Position numbers and translations under genes: made by a program. The notes under the pieces are model-generated. The model was given only the letters and a program-made list of their open reading frames with translations. It was not told the DNA's origin and searched no databases. Below, one piece after another: positions 10,559 to 21,354 of a DNA stretch of 64,000 bases. Numbering within the stretch: position 1 is the first letter of the stretch; every line of letters starts with the position of its first letter. The DNA comes from Isoetes taiwanensis (lineage: Eukaryota; Streptophyta; Lycopodiopsida; Isoetales; Isoetaceae), in NCBI GenBank assembly GCA_021234155.1, contig JAJEKV010000006.1, forward strand, positions 5,987,727 to 6,051,726, in the 5' to 3' direction.

Positions 10559-12202
10559 TCATTTTGAGATGATTTGTTGGACTGAAATTTCTGATTTTAT
10601 TCTTCCCCCTAACTCTTGCAACAAATTGGGAGAATAATGCATCAATTGCTCAAGAGTAAGTGTAACTTTAGTGGCCAAAACTTGGCTGATCACATCATCT
10701 TCATTTTGAATTTCCTCATCCACCATAGGAGGCATCACTATGGGCTGATTTTCTGCTATAGACTGAAATTGTTCTGTGGGCAGCACATTGAATTGCACCT
10801 TCTTAGGTGCTGACACCTTCAAAGCTTGTTCCTTCAAAGCCTTTGGAAAAGAGGTCTTAGTCTTCTCCGCAATTGGCACTACTCTTGGTTCTTGAACCAC
10901 CTTTTGTAATCTTGTAACCGCATTTACTTCTCCAATCTCTTCTTCTCGCTGAAATGGGTCATTCTCCACCTCAACAAATCCACAATTTACTACTGATTTT
11001 GCCTTCTCTTGCTTCTTAAGCTCCTCAATAAGAGCCTTAACTTGAGGATTATCAATGTACTTTGCATCTTGAATGCGAGCATCATTATTAGGAAGAGGTA
11101 CTGATTCAAACACTTGCTGCCTTGGTGGATACTTGTTGGTTGCCCATTCTGGTTTCCCATAGATTTTCCAACAAGTAGTCTCATCATGCTTGAATTTATC
11201 ACATAACTTGCAATACAAATGAGCCTTACTTGGATACCATCCCTGTTTTGGCTGCACCATTTGTGTGGAATTCATTGGAGCTTGTTGAGCAATTGGAGCT
11301 TGTGGCATCATTGGAACTTGTGGTATGATAGGTGCTGCCTGCATTGGTTGAATAGGAATAGGTGGTGCTTGTTGCATAACAGCAAATACTGGATTGGCCC
11401 TCTCAAAGAATCTCTTCTCCCTACATTCTTGATCATTATGGCCCTTTATTTGGCATCTTGAGCAGAATTTCAGCAATCTACATGTAGTATCAGAATGTCC
11501 AATAGACCCACAATACTCACAAGTAATAAATTGCACCTCCCTTGGCTTCTCACCAATTGTAAGCTTAGAAATCTTGGCTGTAATATCCTCTGTTTTATGC
11601 TTTGGAGCAGCAACTTCATGAATGTATCCCAACTTATCTTCAGCCTTGAGAGCATACTGTTGTGCCTCTAGTAATGTTGTAGGCTGTTTGGTTTTCACCT
11701 TATGAGCAATAGCTCGTTTCAGCCCCTTCACATACCATTGAATATCCATTTCATCACTCCTTGCAATCTTCCAATGAACCACGGCTTTGAGAACCGCAAT
11801 GTACCTTTGATTATACTCTCTAATTGATTCATCTTCCTTTTGTGTAAAATTGGTCCACCTTTCTATAGTCTTATCCTTACCATGGACTTCTTGATAATTA
11901 GCAATGAAAGCTTCCTTTAATTCCTGATATGTCAGTGTATCTGGCTGAGTTTGTGCCCATTCCTCCACTGAATCTTGCAAAGAACTATGAAACCAAAGCA
12001 AGTAATCAGCAGCCGGTAACTTATATTGCTGGCAATACCTCTCAAACTTCACAATATGCTTCAAAGGATCCCGATCCACCAGATCATCAAACTTTGGAAT
12101 GCCCATTGTCTGAAAACCCCATACCATAGGTGGTAATACAGCCATCTCTGCCTCTTCTTGGGTTTCTTGAAATTGGAAAAACGAAATTGAATCTCCCTTC
12201 AA
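10559..12202 (-). CDS. gypsy gag, main part
   Basis: About 547 codons are open. The N-terminal half matches the retrotransposon gag capsid-like fold (a YLLWFHSSLQDSVEEWAQ helix block and a TYQELKEAFIANY block). The C-terminal half has three CCHC zinc knuckles: CEYCGSIGHSDTTC and CSRCQIKGHNDQEC close together, and CKLCDKFKHDETTC about 90 residues later, separated by a Pro/Gln/Met-rich linker. Such proteins build the particle and bind the genomic RNA. The true start is probably the Met in the frame at 12426 or 12405. That frame runs into a TGA at 12199-12201 and is one register off, so a small indel near 12200 separates start and body. Confidence 0.88.
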   Translation of the reverse strand: MKGDSISFFQFQETQEEAEMAVLPPMVWGFQTMGIPKFDDLVDRDPLKHIVKFERYCQQYKLPAADYLLWFHSSLQDSVEEWAQTQPDTLTYQELKEAFIANYQEVHGKDKTIERWTNFTQKEDESIREYNQRYIAVLKAVVHWKIARSDEMDIQWYVKGLKRAIAHKVKTKQPTTLLEAQQYALKAEDKLGYIHEVAAPKHKTEDITAKISKLTIGEKPREVQFITCEYCGSIGHSDTTCRLLKFCSRCQIKGHNDQECREKRFFERANPVFAVMQQAPPIPIQPMQAAPIIPQVPMMPQAPIAQQAPMNSTQMVQPKQGWYPSKAHLYCKLCDKFKHDETTCWKIYGKPEWATNKYPPRQQVFESVPLPNNDARIQDAKYIDNPQVKALIEELKKQEKAKSVVNCGFVEVENDPFQREEEIGEVNAVTRLQKVVQEPRVVPIAEKTKTSFPKALKEQALKVSAPKKVQFNVLPTEQFQSIAENQPIVMPPMVDEEIQNEDDVISQVLATKVTLTLEQLMHYSPNLLQELGGRIKSEISVQQIISK

Positions 12203-12426
12203 TTTGAAAACGAAATTGGATTACCTTCTAGATCGGTAAATGGAATCAAAACCTCCTGGATCTGAGAATTAGACCCCAGATCTGCTCCTAAATCTGAAAA
12301 CGAAATTGAATCTTGATGCAATTTTGAGCCCAAATATTGACTCACCGGCCCCCTTCTTGTTACGATGGAGCTTGGTGGAATCTCCTTCTTACTTCTCTTG
12401 GGCATAAAACTATGCTCCCCTTCCAT
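12199..12426 (-). pseudogene. gypsy gag N-terminus, frameshifted
   Basis: This frame starts at an ATG (12426, or 12405 giving MPKRSKKEIPP), is basic at first, then repeats short blocks such as DSISFSDL and NPISFSN. Similar blocks (DSISFFQFQE) open the downstream gag frame. Repeated GAAAACGAAATTG units at DNA level make slippage or unequal repair a likely source of the frame change. Confidence 0.6.
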
Positions 12427-12459
12427 GCCTGTATGACCGAAGCAGAGCACGTCAAACAA

Positions 12460-12742
12460 TCATCCGCAACCTGCGTTTTGAAACCCTAACTTGGTCGCTG
12501 TAAAGAAATGAAAGAAAAGTGGAGTTGGACTTATCTTCAAAGTGGCCAAGATGACAAATCCGAAGCTCTTTTGATCTAATCTTTCTCTTTTACAGTCAAA
12601 ATTGCTCTTTCAACCTGTTTGAAACCTCTCCAGCATCCTTTTCTCTGAAAGATTTTCAAAATCTAAAATTACATTTTTCGATACTTCGTTGCGGTTTGGA
12701 GGGAAAAAGGACACGAAAGCTTTTTGATTGCTGGCTAAGGGC
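12460..12742 (-). other. retrotransposon leader, cut by hAT insertion
   Basis: Non-coding sequence upstream of gag. Its right part continues at 18272 once the hAT element and one target-duplication copy are removed. No primer-binding site was recognised. Confidence 0.45.
12735..12742 (+). repeat. 8-bp target site duplication, left
   Basis: CTAAGGGC, identical to 18264-18271. Confidence 0.95.
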
Positions 12743-12757
12743 CAGGGAAAAAATTAA
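12743..12757 (+). repeat. hAT terminal inverted repeat, left
   Basis: CAGGGAAAAAATTAA. The first 14 bases match the reverse complement of the right end. GGCTAAAC-type motifs follow at about 12790-12900. Confidence 0.93.
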
Positions 12758-13099
12758 GGACACTATATTTTTAAAGTGATGAAATAGACTTGGCTAAACT
12801 AGGTCCAAAGTTGAGGTCAAAGCTTCTAATGTTTAGCTAAACTTTCTATTTTTTGCCGCCTGTACTTTCTTTTGTTTGGCTAAACTTCAGTTATAAAAAT
12901 AAAAAAATTTCTATTGTTTGGCGATTCTATACGAAATTCAGGACCCAAATATTAGCTGGAAAGAACTTTGATGTGGTTTTTTTCATAAGTGGCATAATGG
13001 CCCTCGAGATGGAAATTACCTAGTATATACTTCAAAAGTAGTGTGGCCAACATGATTAAGTTAACATCGCCCCTAGTGTCTAGAGTTTTTCCATCACAT

Positions 13100-14740
13100 T
13101 CTCTCACATGGGTTTCCCCCTACATGCAATCCAAAAAAATTAACATGCATGACTTCTAAATCCTACAATGTTTATGGTAAAAAGGGGTTTGATGCAAGTT
13201 GCAAAACTTCCCATGGAGGTATTTCCTACTCCAAGAGGAGACATTTATAAGTCATTTGTAAGTAAAGGGATTGAATTTGAATTAAGTAAAGAGGGGACAT
13301 TGAATTTGAAGCAAGGGAATAAGGAATTTTATTCATAAAACGCGAGTTTGGGTATAACTTACAATCAGGCAGCCCGTGGCCACCATGGTTACGCCATAGC
13401 TCAAGAGCTTATAAGCCTCTATAGAAATTCAATTAATGGGCATAAAACAATTAAGCTCTTAAGCTTATAATCTTTTTTTAAGAGTGCATCAAAATTGTAG
13501 TTCAATCTTTCCATACAAAAATCATAGAATAACTTCTTCTAACAAGTGTATTAATTCTTATCACACTGCTTCTTACTGACTAGACAAGTTTGTCATTCTC
13601 AGTTATGGCAGTTCCAATACGATACCTTATAACTTCTTATACATAAATGGAGCATTGCCTACCTTATTATGTAGGGTCCTTGTTTTTTATGAGCATACAA
13701 ACGCGAGTTTTAGGCAGCCCGTTTGGGTATACAATGAATGAATATTATGAATGTAATTGTTAATGGCAAAATTTCCCATTTAGTTCGAAATATGAACTGG
13801 GAAGATAGATCGGATTGAACTCGGAAAGGATAGAAAAGATCCGACTCTGTTCCGGAAACTCTGTTCCGCAAATGGATGGAGTCTATATTAAATTTTTGGC
13901 TGCAACTACACTCAGTAAAATTCCTAGCAACTACACCCAATCCGGCTGACAAGAGCCTTGCCAGTCACAGTAAATATTAAGGTAATGGCCATGCTCATTC
14001 ATAATCATAACATCAGAAGACTTTAGACAAGAATACAGTAGAAATGAACAGTGTTTCGTTCAAAAGGAAAAGTCTGACCTTATAGTTCTCTTCATGCACA
14101 TCACAGAGATTATTTCGGCTGATGTAAAGAATCTCAAGAATCTTGTCTGCTAAATCACATGAACCCTGTTTCTACACCATTTCTACCTGTTTAAAAATTT
14201 ATCTATTGCCATGGCTAACTAGCAATACAAGATATTGACACATGCAAAAAATAATTAATGGCAATGGCTATAAGTCTGCTGGTTTTCAACATATCCATGC
14301 CTGCATGCATGTTAACTTGTAAATCTGAGACAAACCTGAAAAGAAGCAGAGAAAACCAGAAAAACCTTAGTATCTATGTGACATTCTAAATCGTCAGTTA
14401 CATACATATAATAAACCTCAAATGCAAAAAAACAAAGCAGTATCTTATGGTTTAGATGGATTGAAAGGCTTGGGGTTCTGAAACTACTCTGCAATGCATA
14501 TTCTAGAAGACATACTCACTCTTGAAACTGTTCTTGAATAGAAGATTGCGAACTTTCTGATGTATTATGTGATCAAATCAGCAGAACAGTAATATGTGCT
14601 TACCTTAGGTTCAACACCTGCATCATGATTATCACTGCAGCCAAACCACTGCAGTCACTAACATAGCTGCAACCATGTACACACAATTAGAATGCGCACA
14701 ATAAGATAGAATATGATAGAAAGCAAATTAAGAAAGAACA
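13100..14740. other. hAT 3' non-coding region
   Basis: No supported gene. A short near-duplicate (ACGCGAGTTT followed by GGCAGCCCGT) occurs at about 13338-13378 and again at 13700-13722, bracketing about 330 bp, which could mark a small secondary insertion. Confidence 0.4.
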
Positions 14741-14743
14741 TAC

Positions 14744-17367
14744 TCATTCAAAAGAATAAGAAGCGCCTATCCCATTGCCTTCTTCCACATCAAAACGTTC
14801 AGTTTGTTCATGCATTTCAGGAGCTAGAGAATGAACTTTACTTACCCCTCTGCGTTTGCAAGAATCAGACCAAAGTTGGAAGGCCTTTTCGTAAGGAAAA
14901 TCATAAATAGTATGGTAGCAAGAATACAATCTCATTGTCGCATCCAGGTTCCCATCAAGTCTGTTCCTAAGCTTGTTCTTTATAAAATTCATTGTGGAGA
15001 AACACCTCTCGTCTTGTACACTGCCCAATACCATGCACAAACATAACTCTGCAAGTTTGAAATACTCAGAGATGGCCACACGCAAAAGACTATTTGAGCT
15101 CAGCTTCCGCCATAAGCGAGTTACTGCACCAAATTCTAGCGGGTCCTCAAGTTCTGCAAACTGCTGGTACATTGTCTTTCCAAATAGAGGAGCTTGCTCC
15201 TTCAACTTATCATAATCTAGAAGTCCTTCAATCTGCCCATCACTAAAACGTTTTCTACCACAAAAGTTTTCTTCTATTACCTTACCTTTGGCAGTAAATG
15301 ATTTTGCAATACCTTCCTCTGAAAGTGCATTGTTCCAACAGTGTGGAAAAACAATGCCTATTGCATCCAACACTTCATCCGGTGGGAAACGAGTGCGTAA
15401 CTCAACTGCCAAAGCATTTGCAACCTACAAATAATACTCAGTGTCAGAAATCAGAATTATGTAAGAGTGACGTGACCAAAATGAGATACCTTTGCCATGT
15501 CGTGCTTGATCTTCTCCACAATCCAGCCAAAATCATCCCTTTTGAAATCTGATTTTATTGGACGATTGCCTCGTCCACGAGGCTTTTTCAGATATAATTT
15601 GATGTGCTTCTCTCTCACATCAGCACATAGTACATCCATTTCATTGTATGATAGAAAGGTGTCGACAGATCCAATTTGAACAAACTGGTTCCACAATTTG
15701 AAAGTTTTCTTATCACCTTTCTCAAAGCAGCTCTGCCCAGTCCTTACATCATCAACATACAAACTTTCAATTTGATTTTGCATCATCTTTCTTGCAGTGG
15801 TATACTCTGGGATGAATATGTTTCCATCTTGGGAAATGGAAATCAAATAATGAAGCTTGTGCAGTAATGGTTCCAACGCAAACAATGTGAACATTGTTTC
15901 TCCATCAGTCAAGAGGACATTAAGCTCACTTGCGCTGGTTGCCGTAGCTCCATCATCACTAAGTGTAAATTCATTAATTACAGCAATCAAAGAGGCATAT
16001 TCCTCGCACAAGCGTTTCACAGGAGCATACAAGGAAATCCATCGTGTGGCAACATCCTTTAATAACTTGTTTCCCTTGGTTATTCCATCAGCAAAAGACT
16101 TGAATGTTGCACATCTCTGCGGACTCTTACAGAAAAACTTATATGCTTTCTTTATCAGCAATTCTACTTTATTAATGTTGGGAAAATCTGAAATTACCTT
16201 GTATGCTAAGTTTGTGCGGTGGCTCATACAATGTATGACCTGCAAATAAGGTGCCAAATTGGTTTGGATTCTAACCCCCAGGCCAGTCCTATTTCCCTGC
16301 ATCACGGATGCACCGTCTGCTCCAAAACATATTAACTTCTTGGCGCAGTCGCTTGCGCTTATATCAGCAACACTTGAAAGATGTTGAACAATGACGTTGT
16401 AGAGAGTTTCAGCATCAGAACTCATGCTCAATTTAAAAATGCCAACAAAATGTGATTTCCGTTCATAACAGACCACATTATAGAGGTGCATGGCAGCCCA
16501 ACTTGTGTTATCCACGGCTGTAACTTCGTCCATAGATAATGACAAGAAAGTGGAGCTTTGAATCATGGTACGAAGCTCGCCTTGCAAGGCCTCATTCATG
16601 AAGCTCGCAAATTCCCATCCCACTGGAATGGACCAATGGAACACGGGACATGATGATAATTCAACGGATAAGAAAAGCTCTCTAATTTGTGGATACTGTT
16701 TCATGGGTCTACCACTGTTGAGTAAGAAAAAAACAGCCCTCATTTGAATACACTTTGCATTGTACTCCTTTTGGTCTTGCTCAGAAAATAGCAAATGCAA
16801 GCGTGTCGTTTTATCTTCCATCTGTTTTATGCGCAGCCCATCCAGCTCATATTTCTTCAAGTTCTTTTGATGTTTGTTTTCAGTTGCCCATTCGATAACT
16901 TCGTGTTTTACTCCATTCTCATCTACTTTCATGGTCCTTTTCTTTCCATGATGTTTGCAAATATTGTCGTATTTGCATTGCATTGTATGCTCTCTCCCAT
17001 ATGCCCATGTGCAAATTTTACACTTTGCATATTCAATGCCTGCAATATCAACTGATTCTAAGTCAGGAAATTCAGCCAACCATTCTTTCTTGAATGCTCG
17101 TCCAATGACATAATCATTCTTTCTCTTTTTCCTCTCCTTCCTCGCCTTCCTATTGTCAACTTCCCCATCTTTATTTTGCTGCTCCTCATTTTGACTACAT
17201 GAAGATGGAGGGAGATCCCTGTCTGTATCCTTAAAGGATAGAGCATGTTCTATTTCCATATGCATGGCGGACTCGCCAACTACCTGGCTGCTGGTAGAAG
17301 AGGCCACTACATCTCTTTCCTTATTCTTGTTTGACAAGAACTTCATAAGATCAGCTTGCCTCTTCAT
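14744..17367 (-). CDS. hAT transposase (two coding exons)
   Basis: Coding exon 1 is 17367-15490 and exon 2 is 15424-14744. The 65-bp gap starts GTATCT and ends TTTGTAG, and splicing keeps the frame, giving about 852 residues. I chose the ATG at 17367 (MKRQADLMKF) because it follows a TTTCAG acceptor-like site near 17379. Visible features are a basic nuclear-localisation stretch around residues 73-83, a BED-like zinc-binding region around 113-142 with CKIC and CKHH, a probable catalytic Asp280 in SMDEVT and Asp351 in CFGADG, C380xxH383 in CMSH, and the TRW motif at 441-443. The hAT dimerisation region is in exon 2 (ERCFSTMNFIKNKLRNRL). It would cut and paste this element in the nucleus. The nearest branch is uncertain. 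Confidence 0.92.
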
Positions 17368-18248
17368 CTTATTCAAATCTGAAATGTACAGAAGAACCAA
17401 TATAAATAGTTATTCTTGAGGAGATGTATATATAAGCTTATGAAATATGAAATCCAAGAGGGTACAGTTTACATAACTGCAGTGGTGATTTCTCGCAAAG
17501 GCTGGAGGTGCTGCCTTTGGAAGCACTTTATAAGACTAAAAGAAAGCAAGTCATGCAGTCAAAGTGATAGTTGAATCAGTTTGCGTAACACCAAATCCTG
17601 TAAACGGTTTTCAATGGATTCAATAAAAATTTGGGACCCAAATGGGCTAATTTGACTAATGTGCTACAAAATTATTGTTTCAGATCACAATCAGCTAGAT
17701 CTAGATAGAAATGCCTAACTAAAAAAATGCTAGTTTTGCATCTAAATATCTTGTTCAATGCTTGACTAACAGGAAAATTTCCAGAAAATGTAATTGCATT
17801 CGAAAGCAAAAGAGAATACCTGTCAAAAAAATGAAATGGCAAGGCTGACCTACTCTATTCAGATACCTGCAGTGAAACCTGTAATGCAAAAAGGCCATGA
17901 CTCATGAGCAAATGCAATTTTTACAATGAAGACGATGCTCAAGACCCCTTTTTTTTTCCTTCAAAGTTGATCCTACCTGGCGAAACTCCTAGGCAAAATC
18001 TTGGCCGAAATGTCCAGCTATTGGCGAATCCTTGCCTCTTTATCTGTTTCTATGATTGGGGATTAAGCTAAACTGCTAACGGAATTGAGCTCCAAGACGA
18101 TAGAGTTTGGCGAAATTCGTATGCGGTTCACCTTGGGCGCGAAATGACCTTGGCGAATTTTTTTTTTTTTTCCCAAAAAAAATGCAATAGTTTAGCACCT
18201 TTTTTTTTTTTGAGGGCTAAAATTTCGCCATTTGGCTAAGTTTAGCCA

Positions 18249-18263
18249 CTAATTTTTTCCCTG
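18249..18263 (-). repeat. hAT terminal inverted repeat, right
   Basis: It ends TAATTTTTTCCCTG and is followed directly by the 8-bp duplication at 18264-18271. Confidence 0.93.
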
Positions 18264-18271
18264 CTAAGGGC
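18264..18271 (+). repeat. 8-bp target site duplication, right
   Basis: CTAAGGGC, identical to 12735-12742. Confidence 0.95.
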
Positions 18272-19030
18272 GCATCCCCAATTCTACGAAAACTGGGTTT
18301 GCCATGTCATTAGAACTGGGTTCCTACAATCTATCAGGTGCATATCATTCCTATTACCATTACCATGGGTGAACTTCTGGTTTTTTGGTGAGCTATAAGA
18401 CAAACTGGAACTGACCTACAATACAAATATAATTGTTAGAGGACAAATCCAGCTTGCTAGAAGACAAACCCAAGGCCTGACTTGGGCAATTCGGAGGTCC
18501 TTGAGGACTTCTGAAGAAAGAGAAGGTGCCCCGGACTCGTCAACAGAACTTCGGTACCTTGAAGGTAATGGGAATGATCGTGGCAAAGTCAGGCCTAGAT
18601 AACGGCCTAATGGATATGCGCATTAAGAAGGAATACCATGCGTGGGTATCCTGCACTTGAAAAACCTTGTCGTTTTATTTCCTTTTTTTTTATTTCCTTG
18701 TCGTTTTATTTCCTTTTGTGCTACACTTGAAGTTGTGTAGCACAAGGAATATTCTATGAATATATGAAATTAACAGAGTAGATGGAATAGTTGAAGGGAA
18801 TCAGAGCAGCATATGCAAAATTGCGACAGATAGTCTAGAAAAGAAAATGCCGACTTCAAGTTTTCTTGCCTAAATAGGCTCGAAAGGATATCCGACGGAA
18901 CTGGGAGCTTGCATGAAAAGAAGTGATGACTTTTTATCATCAAGGAAAAAACGCCACATACACATTTTTAACATCGGGTTTTTTTTTTTTTGAGGCATTT
19001 TTGCATTTGAAAATGGCAAAGGGCAAAAAG
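18272..19030. other. intergenic, possible retrotransposon 5' sequence
   Basis: It is contiguous with 12734 before hAT insertion, so its first part may be gypsy leader or LTR. I see no gene. There is an approximate inverted match between ATCATTCCTATTACC near 18347 and GGTAATGGGAATGAT near 18564. Confidence 0.4.
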
Positions 19031-19037
19031 GATGAAA

Positions 19038-19290
19038 AATGGCCGTTTCGGTAACTATGATTTTAAGACTCGATGGGGTGTTGCTGTTTGTGCGCACACT
19101 CAACAAACTAGAGATCCAACAATACGGTTGACAAAGCAACCTCTTGATCCAAAAGATATGTACTGGAAGAACTTTACAATACCATATTTCAGCTCAATGC
19201 TAGAAAATTGATGATTGCTGGATCAGTATTTGTGCTAATATTTTTCTTTATTTTTGCTAATATTTCCCCAGTAGTCGAGTTATTTGTAGA
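19038..19290 (+). pseudogene. OSCA/CSC1-like hyperosmolality-gated channel, exon fragment
   Basis: A plus-strand frame reads NGRFGNYDFKTRWGVAVCAH, then TQQTRDPTIRLT and MYWKNFTIPYFSS. This resembles the conserved OSCA/CSC1 (DUF221) segment with FKTRWGAAVCAQTQQ, a tryptophan-rich YW(K/R)N motif, and then a transmembrane helix. The frame stops after MLEN, and the helix (KLMIAGSVFVLIFFFIF) continues in the neighbouring frame, so there is a frameshift near 19205. The family forms mechanosensitive or osmosensitive Ca2+-permeable channels at the plasma membrane. No other exons were recognised within 800 bp on either side. Family assignment is from memory of the motif. Confidence 0.6.
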
Positions 19291-20280
19291 GCTCCATAGC
19301 CCACAGAATGATAACTCCATAGCCACTGGATTTGTGCAAAACTTGATGGGTGAGCAAATATGCAATTGGATGCTGATTTTGCTCAGCTTTATGCAGATAT
19401 ACCATAAGCTTCATTCCTAATTCTAATATTCTCTCTTTGGGGTTCATGTGTAAATTTGTTACTTATTAAGAGTTCAATATTTTAGGTTGAAGCTGAAGAA
19501 CCGCCTGAGGTTTTTGACATCTCTTAAAGGTAATATATGATTTCTTGTGTCTTTGGCAATTTAGAGTTGCAAGTCACAACATAAATGCCATTGTTGTGAC
19601 CGTTGTTTGCATATGTTAAAGATAGGGTATACATGAGAAACTTGGGAGAGAGGCTAAAGAATCTAAATGTTCCAATCTATCTACAACGTGCAGTTACTTG
19701 TCTATATTACCAGGTTCTTGTAGAAGTCTCTCATCTCCCTAAAAGGTCGTGAGTCCTATTGGGGATTGTCATATTTATGTACTGCTTTTGTTATCATTGA
19801 TACTTTGGCCTAATTGTACTTACTAATACATACACTTCTATAATGTTACAAAATATTACAAGATATGAAGCTTGGTTCGAGAAATTTTTAGTGTATACTT
19901 GTCAGTTTTCCTACCAGATTTAGGTTAGCCTACCAGCTATGAACTCCCTCTCCATTTTTGTCGAGAGTACCAAGAAAAATGTAAATTTTCATCAGGAAAT
20001 TTTCCTGTTGTTTCTAAATTGTACCGTCAAATTTCATTTCCATACGGTATCTTACAAGGCTTCCGGGGAAATTCCCGAACCAAGATATGAAGAAAGATGG
20101 GGCCTATTTACACAACATTGGCTTCTTTGATTGAATTTCCTTATGTTATCGTGGTTGATTGACTAGTGTATAACATCATAATAGTAGTAGTCATCATCCA
20201 TGTACACTAGTGATAAAATTCCAAGATTTGGCGAACCACCTGTAACTCATATGTTAATGCTCATGGCACTAGCTATAACC
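19291..20280. other. intergenic or intronic, no gene seen
   Basis: AT-rich sequence. It may be the 3' intron of the USP-domain gene on the minus strand, since that gene's last visible exon ends in an incomplete codon. Confidence 0.4.
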
Positions 20281-20344
20281 AAGTCTACTTAAGTTACGAT
20301 GAACATAAAAAATGAGTGGGCATACATAGGAAAGAAAATCTTAC

Positions 20345-21354
20345 CATCCTTACTTAAGATATGATCATTCGAAATCGAAAATTGTTGGGCTGGTTCTGGC
20401 AAGACAACATTTTTATTGGTTACTTTTGATTTCTTAGATATGATTGTTATTAAACAGTCGTTTGGTGCAACTTGCAACAAGGCATCAAACGTACTAGGTC
20501 TTTGCTTCCTGCAAGGAAATAAATTATTGAGATGATCTAATGTATGCAATGTGCTTATCACGAGTACTAACCTAAAGAGCGAGTTAGAACAAGATGCTCC
20601 AACGACAAGCTGAGTTATATTATGTTGGACAATATGGTGAATGAGTGCTTTATGCAAGGGCTCATCACTTTCAACAAGCAAGAAACGTGGATACACCTGG
20701 AAATTGGATTCAGAACCAAAGTTCAACACCCAATAAAGTTACAAGCTAAGATGTAAAATAACGCACCTCATATTTCATACATTTGGCAGCGAGAGAAGCG
20801 TGGAATTGGGCGATATGATGGTGAAGGAAGAGCATATGGCGAAGAACCACATGGGAGCTAGCTTGGGAGAGGGGCAAATGGTTACCCACTGTAGAAGACA
20901 AGAGAAAAGGGGGGGTTAGAAATAAAGCAGAAGGGAGAATGAAGAATGAATAAGATAGGTAGATAGACAGACAAACTGATAGATAGACAGACCAATAAGA
21001 ACAAGTAGCGTACTTACTTGGGGTGGGAATGGATCGAAGAGACGGTTGGAGGTGAATAATGAGTATTGAATCACCAGGAGAAGCCAGAGAGGTGAGGGTG
21101 TATTCGAGAACTCGAAGAGAGGCGGCTTCATTGGGGCGATGGATGGCCACTGCCAAGGTGCCTTTTGTGCCAATTTGATGGCCTGAAGTTGGGATAAGGC
21201 CTGAACGAAGCTGGGTGTCCATTTGAAGGCCTGAAGCTGGGAGGCTACCAAGGCGAATTTGTTGTCCATCTGAGGACGTGAAGCTGGGAGATATGATAAG
21301 TATGGCTTTGCCTTGCAATTCTAGCGCCTCAATTCCCTGCAATGGGAGCAGCAT
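20345..21354 (-). CDS. universal stress protein domain gene, 5' four exons
   Basis: Four exons join in frame with GT-AG introns: 21354-21018, 20888-20767, 20696-20572 and 20508-20345. Exon 1 starts MLLPLQGIEALELQG and then encodes a TLAVAIHRPNEAASLRVLEY strand-helix and SILIIHL. Exons 2-3 give a helix-rich middle and LVESDEPLHKALIHHIVQHN, then ITQLVVGASCSNSLFR. This layout resembles the USP domain at the N-terminus of plant U-box kinases and receptor-like kinases (LVLGSSSRS-like nucleotide-binding turn). Exon 4 ends mid-codon at a GTAAGA donor, so more exons are expected but were not found. Kinase and U-box parts are not visible. It may be truncated by the neighbouring repeats. Confidence 0.72.
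20949..20996. repeat. GATA/GACA microsatellite in intron 1
   Basis: Runs of AGATAGACAGAC units with one interruption, in the first intron of the USP-domain gene. Confidence 0.85.

Larger units (their letters stand above)
1..12742 (-). mobile_element. Ty3/gypsy LTR retrotransposon, interrupted and incomplete
   Basis: A retrotransposon on the minus strand runs from its leader near 12.7 kb, through gag (12426-10559) and protease plus RNase H (10542-9194), to RT plus a second RNase H (1358-1), and leaves the window at the left edge. It is interrupted at 1450-9193 by a CACTA-like element. Both halves carry the same coding minisatellite, and the 9-bp register is restored when the insert and one TGT are removed, so they were one element. 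Integrase and the 3' LTR would lie left of the window. I could not define the 5' LTR or primer-binding site, because the leader is cut by a hAT element at 12743. It has at least two frameshifts and one nonsense codon, so it is not autonomous. Confidence 0.88.
12743..18263 (-). mobile_element. hAT DNA transposon, apparently complete (5521 bp)
   Basis: The ends are inverted repeats CAGGGAAAAAATTA, flanked by perfect 8-bp duplications CTAAGGGC, as required for the hAT superfamily. Subterminal regions repeat TTGGCTAAA- and TTGGCGAA-like motifs on both sides. The interior encodes a hAT transposase on the minus strand (17367-14744) that is open across a 65-bp intron. Long non-coding stretches flank it (12760-14740 and 17400-18250). 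The intact duplication and reading frame suggest a fairly recent arrival compared with the decayed elements around it. Confidence 0.95.

Noticed and set aside
12400-12742. Primer-binding site and LTR boundary of the gypsy element
   Set aside because: No stretch complementary to a tRNA 3' end recognised next to a CA-3' terminus, and the second LTR is outside the window, so it could not be delimited.
18340-18580. Inverted match ATCATTCC.ATTACC as TIRs of a small element
   Set aside because: Only about 15 bp with mismatches and no target duplication.
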